Shown: positions 1-5,959 of the stretch, piece by piece
Numbering within the stretch: position 1 is the stretch's first letter
Layout: every line of letters begins with the position of its first letter
Notes under the pieces: generated by a model
The model's input: the letters and a program-made list of their open reading frames with translations, nothing else
What the model was told of the DNA's origin: nothing
The model's database searches: none
Source: Spirochaetales bacterium Spiro_01
GTDB taxonomy: Bacteria; Spirochaetota; Spirochaetia; Sphaerochaetales; Sphaerochaetaceae
Direction: 5' to 3'
Assembly (NCBI GenBank): GCA_001604265.1
Contig: LVBC01000265.1
Location: 1-7,946 of the forward strand
DNA length: 7,946 nt
Made by a program: the position numbers and the translations under genes

Positions 1-44
1 TTCCATAATCGCTGCATATCTGCATCTTTGGCACTTTCTTCTGG

Positions 45-98
45 AAAAGAGAAACCAGGCTGCCTCTCCTTGATAGCCTTTGAAAGAGTGCAACCTGG
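45..98 (-). terminator. Rho-independent terminator of the propeller/hydrolase operon
   Basis: Read on the minus strand, CCAGGUUG (98-91) pairs with CAGCCUGG (62-55) with one G-U pair. An inner CUCUUU/GGAGAG pairing lies within it, and the U-rich run UUUCUCUUUU (54-45) follows. It lies 25 bases after the TAG stop of the serine hydrolase gene at 123. The asymmetric internal loop and the two C interruptions in the U-tract make it less than ideal, but position and polarity fit. Bases 1-44 hold nothing I can identify. Confidence 0.55.
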
Positions 99-122
99 CA
101 GATCGGATTCGATTCAGCTTCT

Positions 123-1517
123 CTATTTCCTGACTCTCTTTCCTGTGACGACGCCTGACAGAACAGGCTGCTTTCTTGCAATGACGACCTTGGAAAGGAC
201 TGTCAGCATGTCGTCCTTCTTTGAGAGATTCAGCAGAATGGAGCCGTTCTCCTCTCCTGTCGTCTGGATGTAGAGGCAGAGAACACCTCTGTCATAGAAG
301 GAAGAGAGGGAGCAGCCGAGCTCGGGAAGGAATGGATAGTGCGTGAAGGTCGTGCTGTTCAGCTGGTAGTCGAAGACTCCATTCTGGCCTCCTGCACGGA
401 CTCTGATGGTAGTGTCGAGCACCTCTATCTCCTCGATTCCAGTAACGTTCTCATCGAAGCAGAAGGTTCCTTTGATTCTCCTTTCGGGGATAGGCTCGCT
501 TCTGAGGTATGGAGTTGAATCGAGCTCCGTGCTCAAGCTCTCTCCACTATCCTCGATAGCATGGTCTACAGCACTTGCAGCCATCTCCATGATTCCATCG
601 ATGAATGGCTCCATATGGCCGGATATCTCATTGGCCCACCCTGTTGTAATGACTATCATGTCCTCGTTGGGCAGGTGGATTGCCAGCTGGCCACCCATTC
701 CGTACATGTAGAAGGAGTTCCTCTCTCCTCTCCAGAAGTAGTAGCCGTAGCCATGCCTCAGTGCACTGAGAGTGTCCACCATTGAAAGTGCATTCGATAT
801 CTGTGCAGAGGTCGCCTCGACCACATAGTCATGGTACTTGAAGGAGGGGTCTGTAATTGCGACCATCACGCGCAGAACATCCATTGGAGTGCACATGAAG
901 CCAGAGCCTCCGAGCGACACTCCGGAGGGGTCCTTTATCGCCCAGGCTCCCTTAGAGAAGCCGATCTCATCGAGGAATCTGGTGCGGAGGAAATCCAGGA
1001 TCTCCATGCCTGTAAGTCTTTCTACGAGGGCACCGAGAGTCTGTGATGCAGAGGTATCGTACAGGAAGACAGTTCCTGGCTCGTGGTCGGGCTCTACAGT
1101 GAAGAAGGTACGGGTATAGTCATCGTCATTCACCATCCTGTAGGTCGTGTCCCTGTGACAGGCAGACATCATCAGCATATGGCGAATGGTGGTATGTGCA
1201 AGGTATTTTGGAATTGTTTCAGGGCATTTGTCCCTGAAGTAGTCTACTATATGGTCATCCAGGGAGATTCTACCCTCACTTGCAAGAATGCCGATCGCAA
1301 GGGATGTGAAGCTCTTGGATATCGAGTACATCCTGTGATTCGTCTCCCTTGTATATGGGTAGCCGTAGCCCTCGTAGACGAGGTATCCGTGCCTCATTAC
1401 AAGCAGCGAATGCAGTGCGATCTCCTGCCTCTCAAGTGAATCCATGTACCTCTTTATCGAGGATGGATGGATTCCAACCTCCTCGGGTCTCTTTCTTGGA
1501 ATGGTCAAGGCTGACAA
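123..1517 (-). CDS. Serine hydrolase, class C beta-lactamase / penicillin-binding-protein fold
   Basis: A 464-aa protein of the beta-lactamase-related serine hydrolase family (Pfam Beta-lactamase), whose members act as esterases, D-aminopeptidases or amidases. The nucleophile motif SxxK is visible as S65-I-S-K68 in the context HRMYSISKSFTSLAIG. The Tyr motif is Y153-D-T-S, in place of the classical YxN, followed by ASQTLGALVERLTG, which is typical of the esterase-like branch. The third motif region is YGMGGQ (about 272-277), where class C enzymes have KTG or HTG. Residues from about 330 to the end form a separate beta-rich C-terminal domain of unknown role. There is no signal peptide, so a cytoplasmic location is expected and a role in antibiotic resistance is unlikely. 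The start is TTG at 1517, one base after the stop of the upstream gene; AAGGAG lies 7 bases before it, so translation is coupled. The substrate is unknown. Deacylation of an oligosaccharide handled by the partner propeller protein is an inference. Confidence 0.88.
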   Translation of the reverse strand: MSALTIPRKRPEEVGIHPSSIKRYMDSLERQEIALHSLLVMRHGYLVYEGYGYPYTRETNHRMYSISKSFTSLAIGILASEGRISLDDHIVDYFRDKCPETIPKYLAHTTIRHMLMMSACHRDTTYRMVNDDDYTRTFFTVEPDHEPGTVFLYDTSASQTLGALVERLTGMEILDFLRTRFLDEIGFSKGAWAIKDPSGVSLGGSGFMCTPMDVLRVMVAITDPSFKYHDYVVEATSAQISNALSMVDTLSALRHGYGYYFWRGERNSFYMYGMGGQLAIHLPNEDMIVITTGWANEISGHMEPFIDGIMEMAASAVDHAIEDSGESLSTELDSTPYLRSEPIPERRIKGTFCFDENVTGIEEIEVLDTTIRVRAGGQNGVFDYQLNSTTFTHYPFLPELGCSLSSFYDRGVLCLYIQTTGEENGSILLNLSKKDDMLTVLSKVVIARKQPVLSGVVTGKRVRK

Positions 1518-1518
1518 T

Positions 1519-3531
1519 CTACTTCTCCTTCTTCACCCAGCGGGCGTATGAATACTCACCACGATAGTTGGAGCCATTGTACTCAGGATACTTGTAGGGG
1601 AAGTACTCACCACGAGGGTCCTCCTTTGCAGGTCTGTCCTGGGTATAGATCCAGAGCTCGTGGCGATTCCATACGATGATCTCGTCCCTGTGGTCGCCGG
1701 TGAGGTCCAGCGTCTCGGTGCTTGTAGTCGGATGGCCATCATCCGGCATCTGGACGACGATCCTTCCATAGCCATCCATCAGGCCGCCCATCTGCACACT
1801 CGGATTTGTCATGAAGAGCTCTGTGCCATCGCCATCCCAATTCACAGGAGCGACCGTGTTGCCGTTGCAGTGCATCTGCTTGTGCCAGAGCTCGTTTCCA
1901 TTGCAGTCGTGCATATAGAGAATCTGCTGTGGGCCCCAGTAGGTAGTCGTCACTATCTCCATGCCCTTCCTGTCGGGCTGGTAGTTTCCGGTACTTATCC
2001 TCTGACCGTGGCCATTTATATCCTTCACGAGGACCGTTCCATCCCTCTTGGCCATGATGAAGCCCTCCCAGCCGGCGACCATAGCCAGGACCTGTTCTCC
2101 ATCAGGGTCGTACTTTCCATAGATTATCTCGTCAGTATGGTCATTCTTCCAGGGGAACTGCCACAAAAGCTTTCCATCTGCACCTATCATATTGTAGCAG
2201 GCGAAGACCTCCTCCCTGCCATCGCCATTGTAGTCGTAGGTGTACGGGAAGTGTCCAGTATTGTAGTCGCTGAAGTACCAGAGCAGCTCGAGATTGCTGT
2301 CATATACCCAGAGTCTTGCATAGCGGTCCTTGATGAGGATATCGGAAGGCCTCTCGTTTCCGGATACATTGCAGATTCTGATAGCATCGACATTGAGATA
2401 CTCCATTGCATGGATGTTGTACTCGATGTTGATCAGAGTATGCGGGTCCTGGGTGTTCATCGGAACAAGGCAGCTCTTCTTCTCATTGCCGTTTCTGCCG
2501 TCGAGAATCCTCAGGCGGTAGTCGTAGGCGCAGATGACCTCATCGATTCCATCTCCATCGATGTCGTATATCTGGAATGGAAGATCTGTCGTTATCTCAT
2601 AGACATCGTCGCTGTCACGGGGTTCGCCGATCTGCCATAGCACCTTTCCGGTATCGACAGAGACAGCCGTCATGCAGGAGATGAATGGATAGCGGTCCTT
2701 GAATACCCTCTTCTGATGCTGGCAGATGATGAAGAACATCTCGTCTGTTCCTGTAAGATGTCCGAAGCGGATCTGCCTTCCTGCTCCGAAGTTGCCGAGA
2801 GATATCTTCTTCCAGAGCTTCATCTTCGGATGCTTTGCCCTCTGGATCTCCAGATCCTTCCTCTCTGCCTCTATCCTCTCGGTCAGGGCAGCATACTCCT
2901 CGTCGGAGCAGGTGACCCTTATGTTCGTATACTGGGTCGGCATGAAACCGCCAAGTGCGATTCCTCCCCAGGTAAAGAGCTCATCCTCTGCTTCGAGAAC
3001 AGGCTTTCCGTCGATTGCTGCAGAAAGATGCTTCCCTTCGACTGTGATCGCAACATGGTAGAAGGCAAGTGTATCGAGCTCGAACTCTGCTTCTGCAAGG
3101 ACAAGCCTCTCCGTCTTGTGGAGTCTTGCGAACTGCACCTTGTTATCCACGAACCAGAAGCAGTATGAGGAGATTCCGGTCTGGTATCTCACCAGAAGGC
3201 CACAGGGCTTCTCTGTGGAAAGGACCCTGAGGTCGGCCTCGAGTGTATAGTTCTGCCAGAGATCCAGGCCGGTCGCAAGCTGTGGAAAGCCCTTCTGTGG
3301 GTTCTTCTCATCCTCGACTCTCTGCTGCTCCATGTAGTGCACACCATCCTGGCTCGTTACCAGCCATGATGGACCTCTCCACCCATAGTAGCACTGGATG
3401 TCGTACCACTGTCCCTGATATCCCTGGTTCGGGAAGTAGTGGTATTCGCCCATTGCGGAGTGCTCTCTGTCAAAGGGAAAGGGTCCGATAGAAAAGTCCT
3501 TGAAGTTGTCTGAAAAGATCGTTCTGCTCAT
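1519..3531 (-). CDS. LamG-like plus FG-GAP-type beta-propeller protein, rhamnogalacturonan-lyase-like
   Basis: A 670-aa protein. Residues 1-208 look like a concanavalin/LamG-type beta-sandwich (SDNF start, alternating strands such as YTLEADLRV, AAIDGKPVL and GGIALGGF). A charged helical linker follows (about 209-235), then a large beta-propeller (about 236-630). Calcium-binding-type FG-GAP loops are visible: DIDGDGIDEV (323-332), DYNGDGREEV (433-442), WDGDGTELF (565-573) and the weaker DLTGDHRDEI (609-618). The aromatic tail (YNGSNYRGEYSYARW, 651-665) recalls the C-termini of PL11-like rhamnogalacturonan lyases and related FG-GAP proteins. There is no signal peptide, so an intracellular protein acting on imported oligosaccharides is expected, unlike classical secreted PL11 enzymes. 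I cannot assign a catalytic site, so lyase activity is unproven; a carbohydrate-binding role is equally possible. The ATG at 3531 is supported because the sandwich domain begins at once. It is the first gene of the operon with the serine hydrolase. Confidence 0.85.
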   Translation of the reverse strand: MSRTIFSDNFKDFSIGPFPFDREHSAMGEYHYFPNQGYQGQWYDIQCYYGWRGPSWLVTSQDGVHYMEQQRVEDEKNPQKGFPQLATGLDLWQNYTLEADLRVLSTEKPCGLLVRYQTGISSYCFWFVDNKVQFARLHKTERLVLAEAEFELDTLAFYHVAITVEGKHLSAAIDGKPVLEAEDELFTWGGIALGGFMPTQYTNIRVTCSDEEYAALTERIEAERKDLEIQRAKHPKMKLWKKISLGNFGAGRQIRFGHLTGTDEMFFIICQHQKRVFKDRYPFISCMTAVSVDTGKVLWQIGEPRDSDDVYEITTDLPFQIYDIDGDGIDEVICAYDYRLRILDGRNGNEKKSCLVPMNTQDPHTLINIEYNIHAMEYLNVDAIRICNVSGNERPSDILIKDRYARLWVYDSNLELLWYFSDYNTGHFPYTYDYNGDGREEVFACYNMIGADGKLLWQFPWKNDHTDEIIYGKYDPDGEQVLAMVAGWEGFIMAKRDGTVLVKDINGHGQRISTGNYQPDRKGMEIVTTTYWGPQQILYMHDCNGNELWHKQMHCNGNTVAPVNWDGDGTELFMTNPSVQMGGLMDGYGRIVVQMPDDGHPTTSTETLDLTGDHRDEIIVWNRHELWIYTQDRPAKEDPRGEYFPYKYPEYNGSNYRGEYSYARWVKKEK
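1525..1530 (-). promoter_or_regulatory. Shine-Dalgarno deciding the TTG start at 1517
   Basis: AAGGAG on the minus strand lies inside the last codons of the upstream gene (the K-E-K end) and 7 bases before TTG at 1517. It is the only near-consensus, correctly spaced ribosome binding site I find in front of the start chosen for any gene in the window, and it belongs to the internal gene of an operon. Confidence 0.75.
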
Positions 3532-3537
3532 GTCGTT

Positions 3538-3566
3538 AGATTATCCCTAAAGAAACCAAAATAGAA
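3538..3566 (-). promoter_or_regulatory. Candidate leaderless promoter of the propeller/hydrolase operon
   Basis: On the minus strand a TAATCT -10-like hexamer (3543-3538) is followed by six bases (AACGAC) and then the ATG at 3531, placing the expected transcription start at or next to the start codon. The best 17-bp-spaced -35 is a poor TTCTAT (3566-3561), and an overlapping GATAAT gives an alternative -10. No Shine-Dalgarno stands at normal distance; a UAGGGA lies too far upstream. The case rests mainly on the same spacing being seen at other starts in the window. Confidence 0.35.
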
Positions 3567-3650
3567 TTGCCTTGATGAAAAAATTTGAAAGCTCGACAGA
3601 AAAAAGCAATCCGTGCATTTCCAATCCCGCACCAATTTCCATATTCCGGT

Positions 3651-3685
3651 TGCAGAAAAAGCCCTCTCAGGGCTGAAAAACTGCA
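3651..3685 (-). repeat. Inverted repeat with terminator polarity toward the minus strand
   Basis: AGCCCT (3660-3665) and AGGGCT (3669-3674) form a perfect 6-bp stem with a 3-base loop. Outside it TGCAG (3651-3655) and CTGCA (3681-3685) are also perfectly complementary across A-rich spacers. Read on the minus strand the inner stem is followed by UUUUUC, as in an intrinsic terminator. No minus-strand gene ends here, so it may be an attenuator in a longer leader of the 3531 gene, an insulator against antisense transcription, or a protein-binding site. The rest of 3532-3728 holds the two divergent promoters and no gene. Confidence 0.5.
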
Positions 3686-3693
3686 ATATTGGC

Positions 3694-3722
3694 TACCGAT
3701 TGAATCGTCTTTGAGCTACAAT
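3694..3722 (+). promoter_or_regulatory. Candidate leaderless promoter of the OsmC-family gene
   Basis: TACAAT (3717-3722) is followed by exactly six bases (TGAAGT) and the ATG at 3729, with no Shine-Dalgarno. At 17-bp spacing the -35 position (3694-3699, TACCGA) is non-consensus. An 11-bp perfect odd palindrome, CGATTGAATCG (3697-3707), overlaps the -35/spacer region and could be a binding site for an activator or repressor compensating for the weak -35. Confidence 0.4.
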
Positions 3723-3728
3723 TGAAGT

Positions 3729-4109
3729 ATGCCGACAATAAAGAGAATATGTGCACATTTCGATAGTGGAGAGAGGTACTTCGAAGCATCCGGAAAGCGA
3801 CATTGCTTCGGTGAAGGAAGTGGCCCCTACGAGTATCTTCTCGGAGCCCTCTCGGGCTGCTTTACATATACACTCTTCGACGAGTGCGAGGGCAAGGTAT
3901 CCTTCGATAGCTTGGATATCAGTGTTGTCGGCACCAAGAGGGATGAGATTCCATCCCTGCTGCAGGAAACAGAGATGGTCCTTGTCGTCAAGGGGTGCAG
4001 CGACGAAAGGAAGCTTGTCGAATGCATCGAAAGGACAAAGGCCCACTGCTCGATCTTCCAGACCATCTCGAAGGTCTGCAATATCCAGGTAGCTGTAGAG
4101 TTCAAGTAG
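3729..4109 (+). CDS. OsmC/Ohr-family protein
   Basis: A 126-aa protein of the OsmC superfamily, which is cytoplasmic, dimeric, and in characterised members reduces organic hydroperoxides with two reactive cysteines. The hallmark GPYEYLLGALSGC (32-44) matches the family's GP.E.LLAALAGC helix, with C44 as the likely peroxidatic Cys. The second Cys is C107 in AHCSIFQTIS, the usual position before the second central helix. Extra cysteines (8, 26, 53, 90, 99, 117) make this unusually Cys-rich. The length is slightly below the typical 135-150 aa and resembles the YhfA-like branch rather than Ohr, so a peroxidase role is probable but not certain. The ATG at 3729 gives the expected short N-terminal strand and is preceded by TACAAT at leaderless spacing. 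It is separated by 3 bases from the downstream gene and is presumably co-transcribed with it. Confidence 0.9.
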   Translation: MPTIKRICAHFDSGERYFEASGKRHCFGEGSGPYEYLLGALSGCFTYTLFDECEGKVSFDSLDISVVGTKRDEIPSLLQETEMVLVVKGCSDERKLVECIERTKAHCSIFQTISKVCNIQVAVEFK

Positions 4110-4112
4110 GCC

Positions 4113-4685
4113 ATGAGAAGAAGTTCCAGATCCTCAGACATAGTACTCTTCGATGCTTTCGCAAAGGCACTCAGGGAGCTTTCAGAAATGGATAAGCTCC
4201 TCTTCGGCATGAAGAGGAACAAGATATCGCTTTCACACCGCCTCGCAAACTACCTTGAGAAGAATCTCAGAGAGGGAACCTATGTCGACATCTCATACTC
4301 TGTCGGCAGCTACACTCCGGATCTAATTGCCCACGATAGAAATGGAAGAATACAGCTTGCAATATGGTGGCAGGATGAGTACCTGACAAGGAAGCTGCAG
4401 GATGAAGCGAAGCGCTTCCATGAGGAGTACGGCTGCTTCACGCTTGCATTCTCACTGCTCTCTGACAGGGACTACTTCCTCATATACCGCTTTGCTTCTA
4501 CCTATACGGACTATCTGCACATCTCCAGAGAGGACTTTTCGGAGTCTCTTCTCAAGAGGATGAAGGAGGAAGAGAACACCTTCGATGGACAGCTTCTTCT
4601 CGATATCCCCAAAAAGAGAAGCAGGAAGAGAAAAGCTTCCCTTCCTGCCCAGAACGCTGCAGAAGAAACAATCAGAGACGAGTGA
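4113..4685 (+). CDS. Small protein resembling a degenerate PD-(D/E)XK nuclease domain
   Basis: A 190-aa protein of no named family that I recognise. The order helix (SLSHRLANYLEKNL, 39-52), strand (YVDISY, 57-62), TPDLIAHDRNGRIQLAIWW (68-86), then helix and strand (100-115) follows the PD-(D/E)XK nuclease-like fold. P69-D70 stands at the PD position. The (D/E)xK tripeptide expected on the next strand is replaced by W85-W86-Q87, so a nuclease of the standard mechanism is unlikely. The tail is very basic (KKRSRKRK, 167-174); its codons also contain the convergent gene's terminator. The ATG at 4113, three bases after the OsmC stop, has only a weak UAGG before it and implies translational coupling. 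An alternative ATG at 4188 (residue 26) has AGGGAG 9 bases upstream and would give 165 aa. The last 14 bases overlap the end of the convergent gene. Nucleic-acid binding is possible but inferred only. Confidence 0.8.
   Translation: MRRSSRSSDIVLFDAFAKALRELSEMDKLLFGMKRNKISLSHRLANYLEKNLREGTYVDISYSVGSYTPDLIAHDRNGRIQLAIWWQDEYLTRKLQDEAKRFHEEYGCFTLAFSLLSDRDYFLIYRFASTYTDYLHISREDFSESLLKRMKEEENTFDGQLLLDIPKKRSRKRKASLPAQNAAEETIRDE
4611..4648 (-). terminator. Strong intrinsic terminator of the beta-helix gene, inside the convergent coding region
   Basis: On the minus strand a 12-bp stem (4648-4637 with 4632-4621, one G-U pair) closes a 4-base loop and is followed at once by UUCUCUUUUU (4620-4611). It begins 23 bases after the TGA stop at 4672. 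On the plus strand no T-run follows the stem, so it acts for the minus strand only. It lies wholly within codons 167-179 of the opposing gene. Confidence 0.8.
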
Positions 4686-5874
4686 CCTTTCCTCCGCTGA
4701 TATCGAGGTCGCCCTTTGAATTGAGGATCCTGCCCTCGCTGCTGCGACCCTCCACGACTCCACCTGTCATCTGAACAAGCTGCACACCGTGCACGCAGTG
4801 GTCTGTGGACTCTATTCTTATCTCGCCACCGGTAATGTAGACAGAGGACTTCGCCTCGATTCCCTTCGGTGCAAGCTTCAGCTTCTTAGGGCTTGCTTCA
4901 CCATCTGCGTCGATGACCTTCGTCCTGGTATCGTCCTGGAAGGGTTTGCCGGTCGTGACGATCCTGATCTTTCCGCCTGTGATCTTCACATATGGGTCAG
5001 GATCGTCCTTTGTATTGTTCTTTGTATTGGTATCATCCTCGTCTATGTCCCACTTGGCATAGATGCCCTTGTGGACTGTGGTGATATCGAGCTCTCCACC
5101 GTGGATCTCGATGTACCCCTCTCCAGGATGCTTGATCGTGCCTTCTACGACGATGCCGCGGCTCTCGTTGTCCTTGTTGGTACCCTTTCCAGTGATGGAT
5201 ATCCTTCCATCCTCCATGATGAAGCCATTCTCGCTGTAGATGCCATCTCTACCTGTAGAGACTATATCGAGATTGCCACCGAAGAACCTCACGAAGTCAT
5301 CTGAATAGATTCCATGCTTGTAGCCATTCTCGATATGAAGAGAACCTCCAGATTCTCCCTCGTAGAACTCAAGAGAACCTTTTGCATAGAAGACGGCCTT
5401 CGTCTTGGAGGAGCCCTTCACATCGTAGTTCTTTCCGTACTTCCTTCCATCGACAAGTCGGCTTTCGCCATAGAGCTCGACTCTAACCTTCCCCTTGTTC
5501 TCGATATCGATGCAGGGAGTATCGTCGCTGTAGACAGTCGCATTGTCGAGCTTCAGTGCCAGCTTCCTTTCAGGATTCTTGTTTACAAGAAGTGCAGTCC
5601 TGTCCGACTCCTTTCCCTCCCCTGTGATCACAATATCGACATCGTTCTTGTACTTCGTCAGATCCACTGTGATCACATTGTCGGAATAGACAAGAGTGAG
5701 ACCTGTCCTGACAGTAACGGCCCTGTTCTTTGTGATTGTCCTGTAAGAACTACCATCGACAGAGAAGGTCCTTTCTCCGATATCGATATAGACATCACCC
5801 TTTGCAGATTTCGCAGCAAGGGAGGATATGATGCAGGCAGACAGTATCAAACATATAAGTAGCAATCTTTTCAT
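4672..5874 (-). CDS. Exported Cthe_2159-like carbohydrate-binding beta-helix protein
   Basis: A 400-aa protein with repeated GIY...GG.l.I rungs, as in the Cthe_2159 family (Pfam PF14262), whose Clostridium thermocellum founder is a calcium-containing right-handed beta-helix reported to bind cellulose and polygalacturonic acid. Rungs include HGIYSDD...GGNLDIVS (188-206), DGIYSENGFIMEDGRISITG (210-229), GYIEIHGGELDITT (253-266), YVKITGGKIRIVT (295-307), KGIEAKSSVYITGGEIRIES (337-356) and DLDISGGKV (389-397). An Asp/Asn-rich insertion (276-294) interrupts one turn. The N-terminus MKRLLLICLILSAC is a signal peptide; LSAC (11-14) is a good lipobox, although cleavage by signal peptidase I after SLA (18-20) is also plausible. 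An upstream in-frame TTG at 5910 is rejected as start because it is the -35 of a strong promoter and would bury the signal peptide. Whether this protein binds or cleaves glycan cannot be told. Confidence 0.85.
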   Translation of the reverse strand: MKRLLLICLILSACIISSLAAKSAKGDVYIDIGERTFSVDGSSYRTITKNRAVTVRTGLTLVYSDNVITVDLTKYKNDVDIVITGEGKESDRTALLVNKNPERKLALKLDNATVYSDDTPCIDIENKGKVRVELYGESRLVDGRKYGKNYDVKGSSKTKAVFYAKGSLEFYEGESGGSLHIENGYKHGIYSDDFVRFFGGNLDIVSTGRDGIYSENGFIMEDGRISITGKGTNKDNESRGIVVEGTIKHPGEGYIEIHGGELDITTVHKGIYAKWDIDEDDTNTKNNTKDDPDPYVKITGGKIRIVTTGKPFQDDTRTKVIDADGEASPKKLKLAPKGIEAKSSVYITGGEIRIESTDHCVHGVQLVQMTGGVVEGRSSEGRILNSKGDLDISGGKVTRL

Positions 5875-5881
5875 CGCTACC

Positions 5882-5910
5882 ATAATATGGGCTAGCAGTA
5901 TGTAGGTCAA
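5882..5910 (-). promoter_or_regulatory. Strong promoter of the beta-helix gene, leaderless spacing
   Basis: On the minus strand TTGACC (5910-5905), a 17-bp spacer and TATTAT (5887-5882) form a near-consensus sigma-70-type promoter. The -10 is followed by seven bases (GGTAGCG) and the ATG at 5874, so the expected transcription start is at or beside the A of the start codon. No Shine-Dalgarno is present. No terminator is visible in 5911-5959, so transcripts from 6697 may also read into this gene. Confidence 0.75.
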
Positions 5911-5959
5911 TTGCCTCAGCTGCTACTTCATCCAAATTACATACCCACCACGCTAATGG

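Noticed and set aside
123..1517. Antibiotic-resistance beta-lactamase
   Set aside because: No signal peptide, deviating YxN and KTG motifs, and an operon partner related to glycan proteins; the beta-lactamase fold alone does not imply resistance.
1660..2640. A 326-codon open frame on the plus strand opposite the propeller gene
   Set aside because: It is antisense to a clearly coding protein with recognisable FG-GAP loops; its translation is low-complexity, rich in I/V/H, with no domain, and it lacks a ribosome binding site.
3693..4222. Minus-strand frames opposite the OsmC gene and its neighbour
   Set aside because: The plus strand carries the OsmC hallmark residues; the antisense frames have no family features.
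4789..5862. Long plus-strand open frames (171 and 182 codons) opposite the beta-helix gene
   Set aside because: They are shadows of the repeated codons of the beta-helix gene; no promoter or start signal and no plausible protein features.
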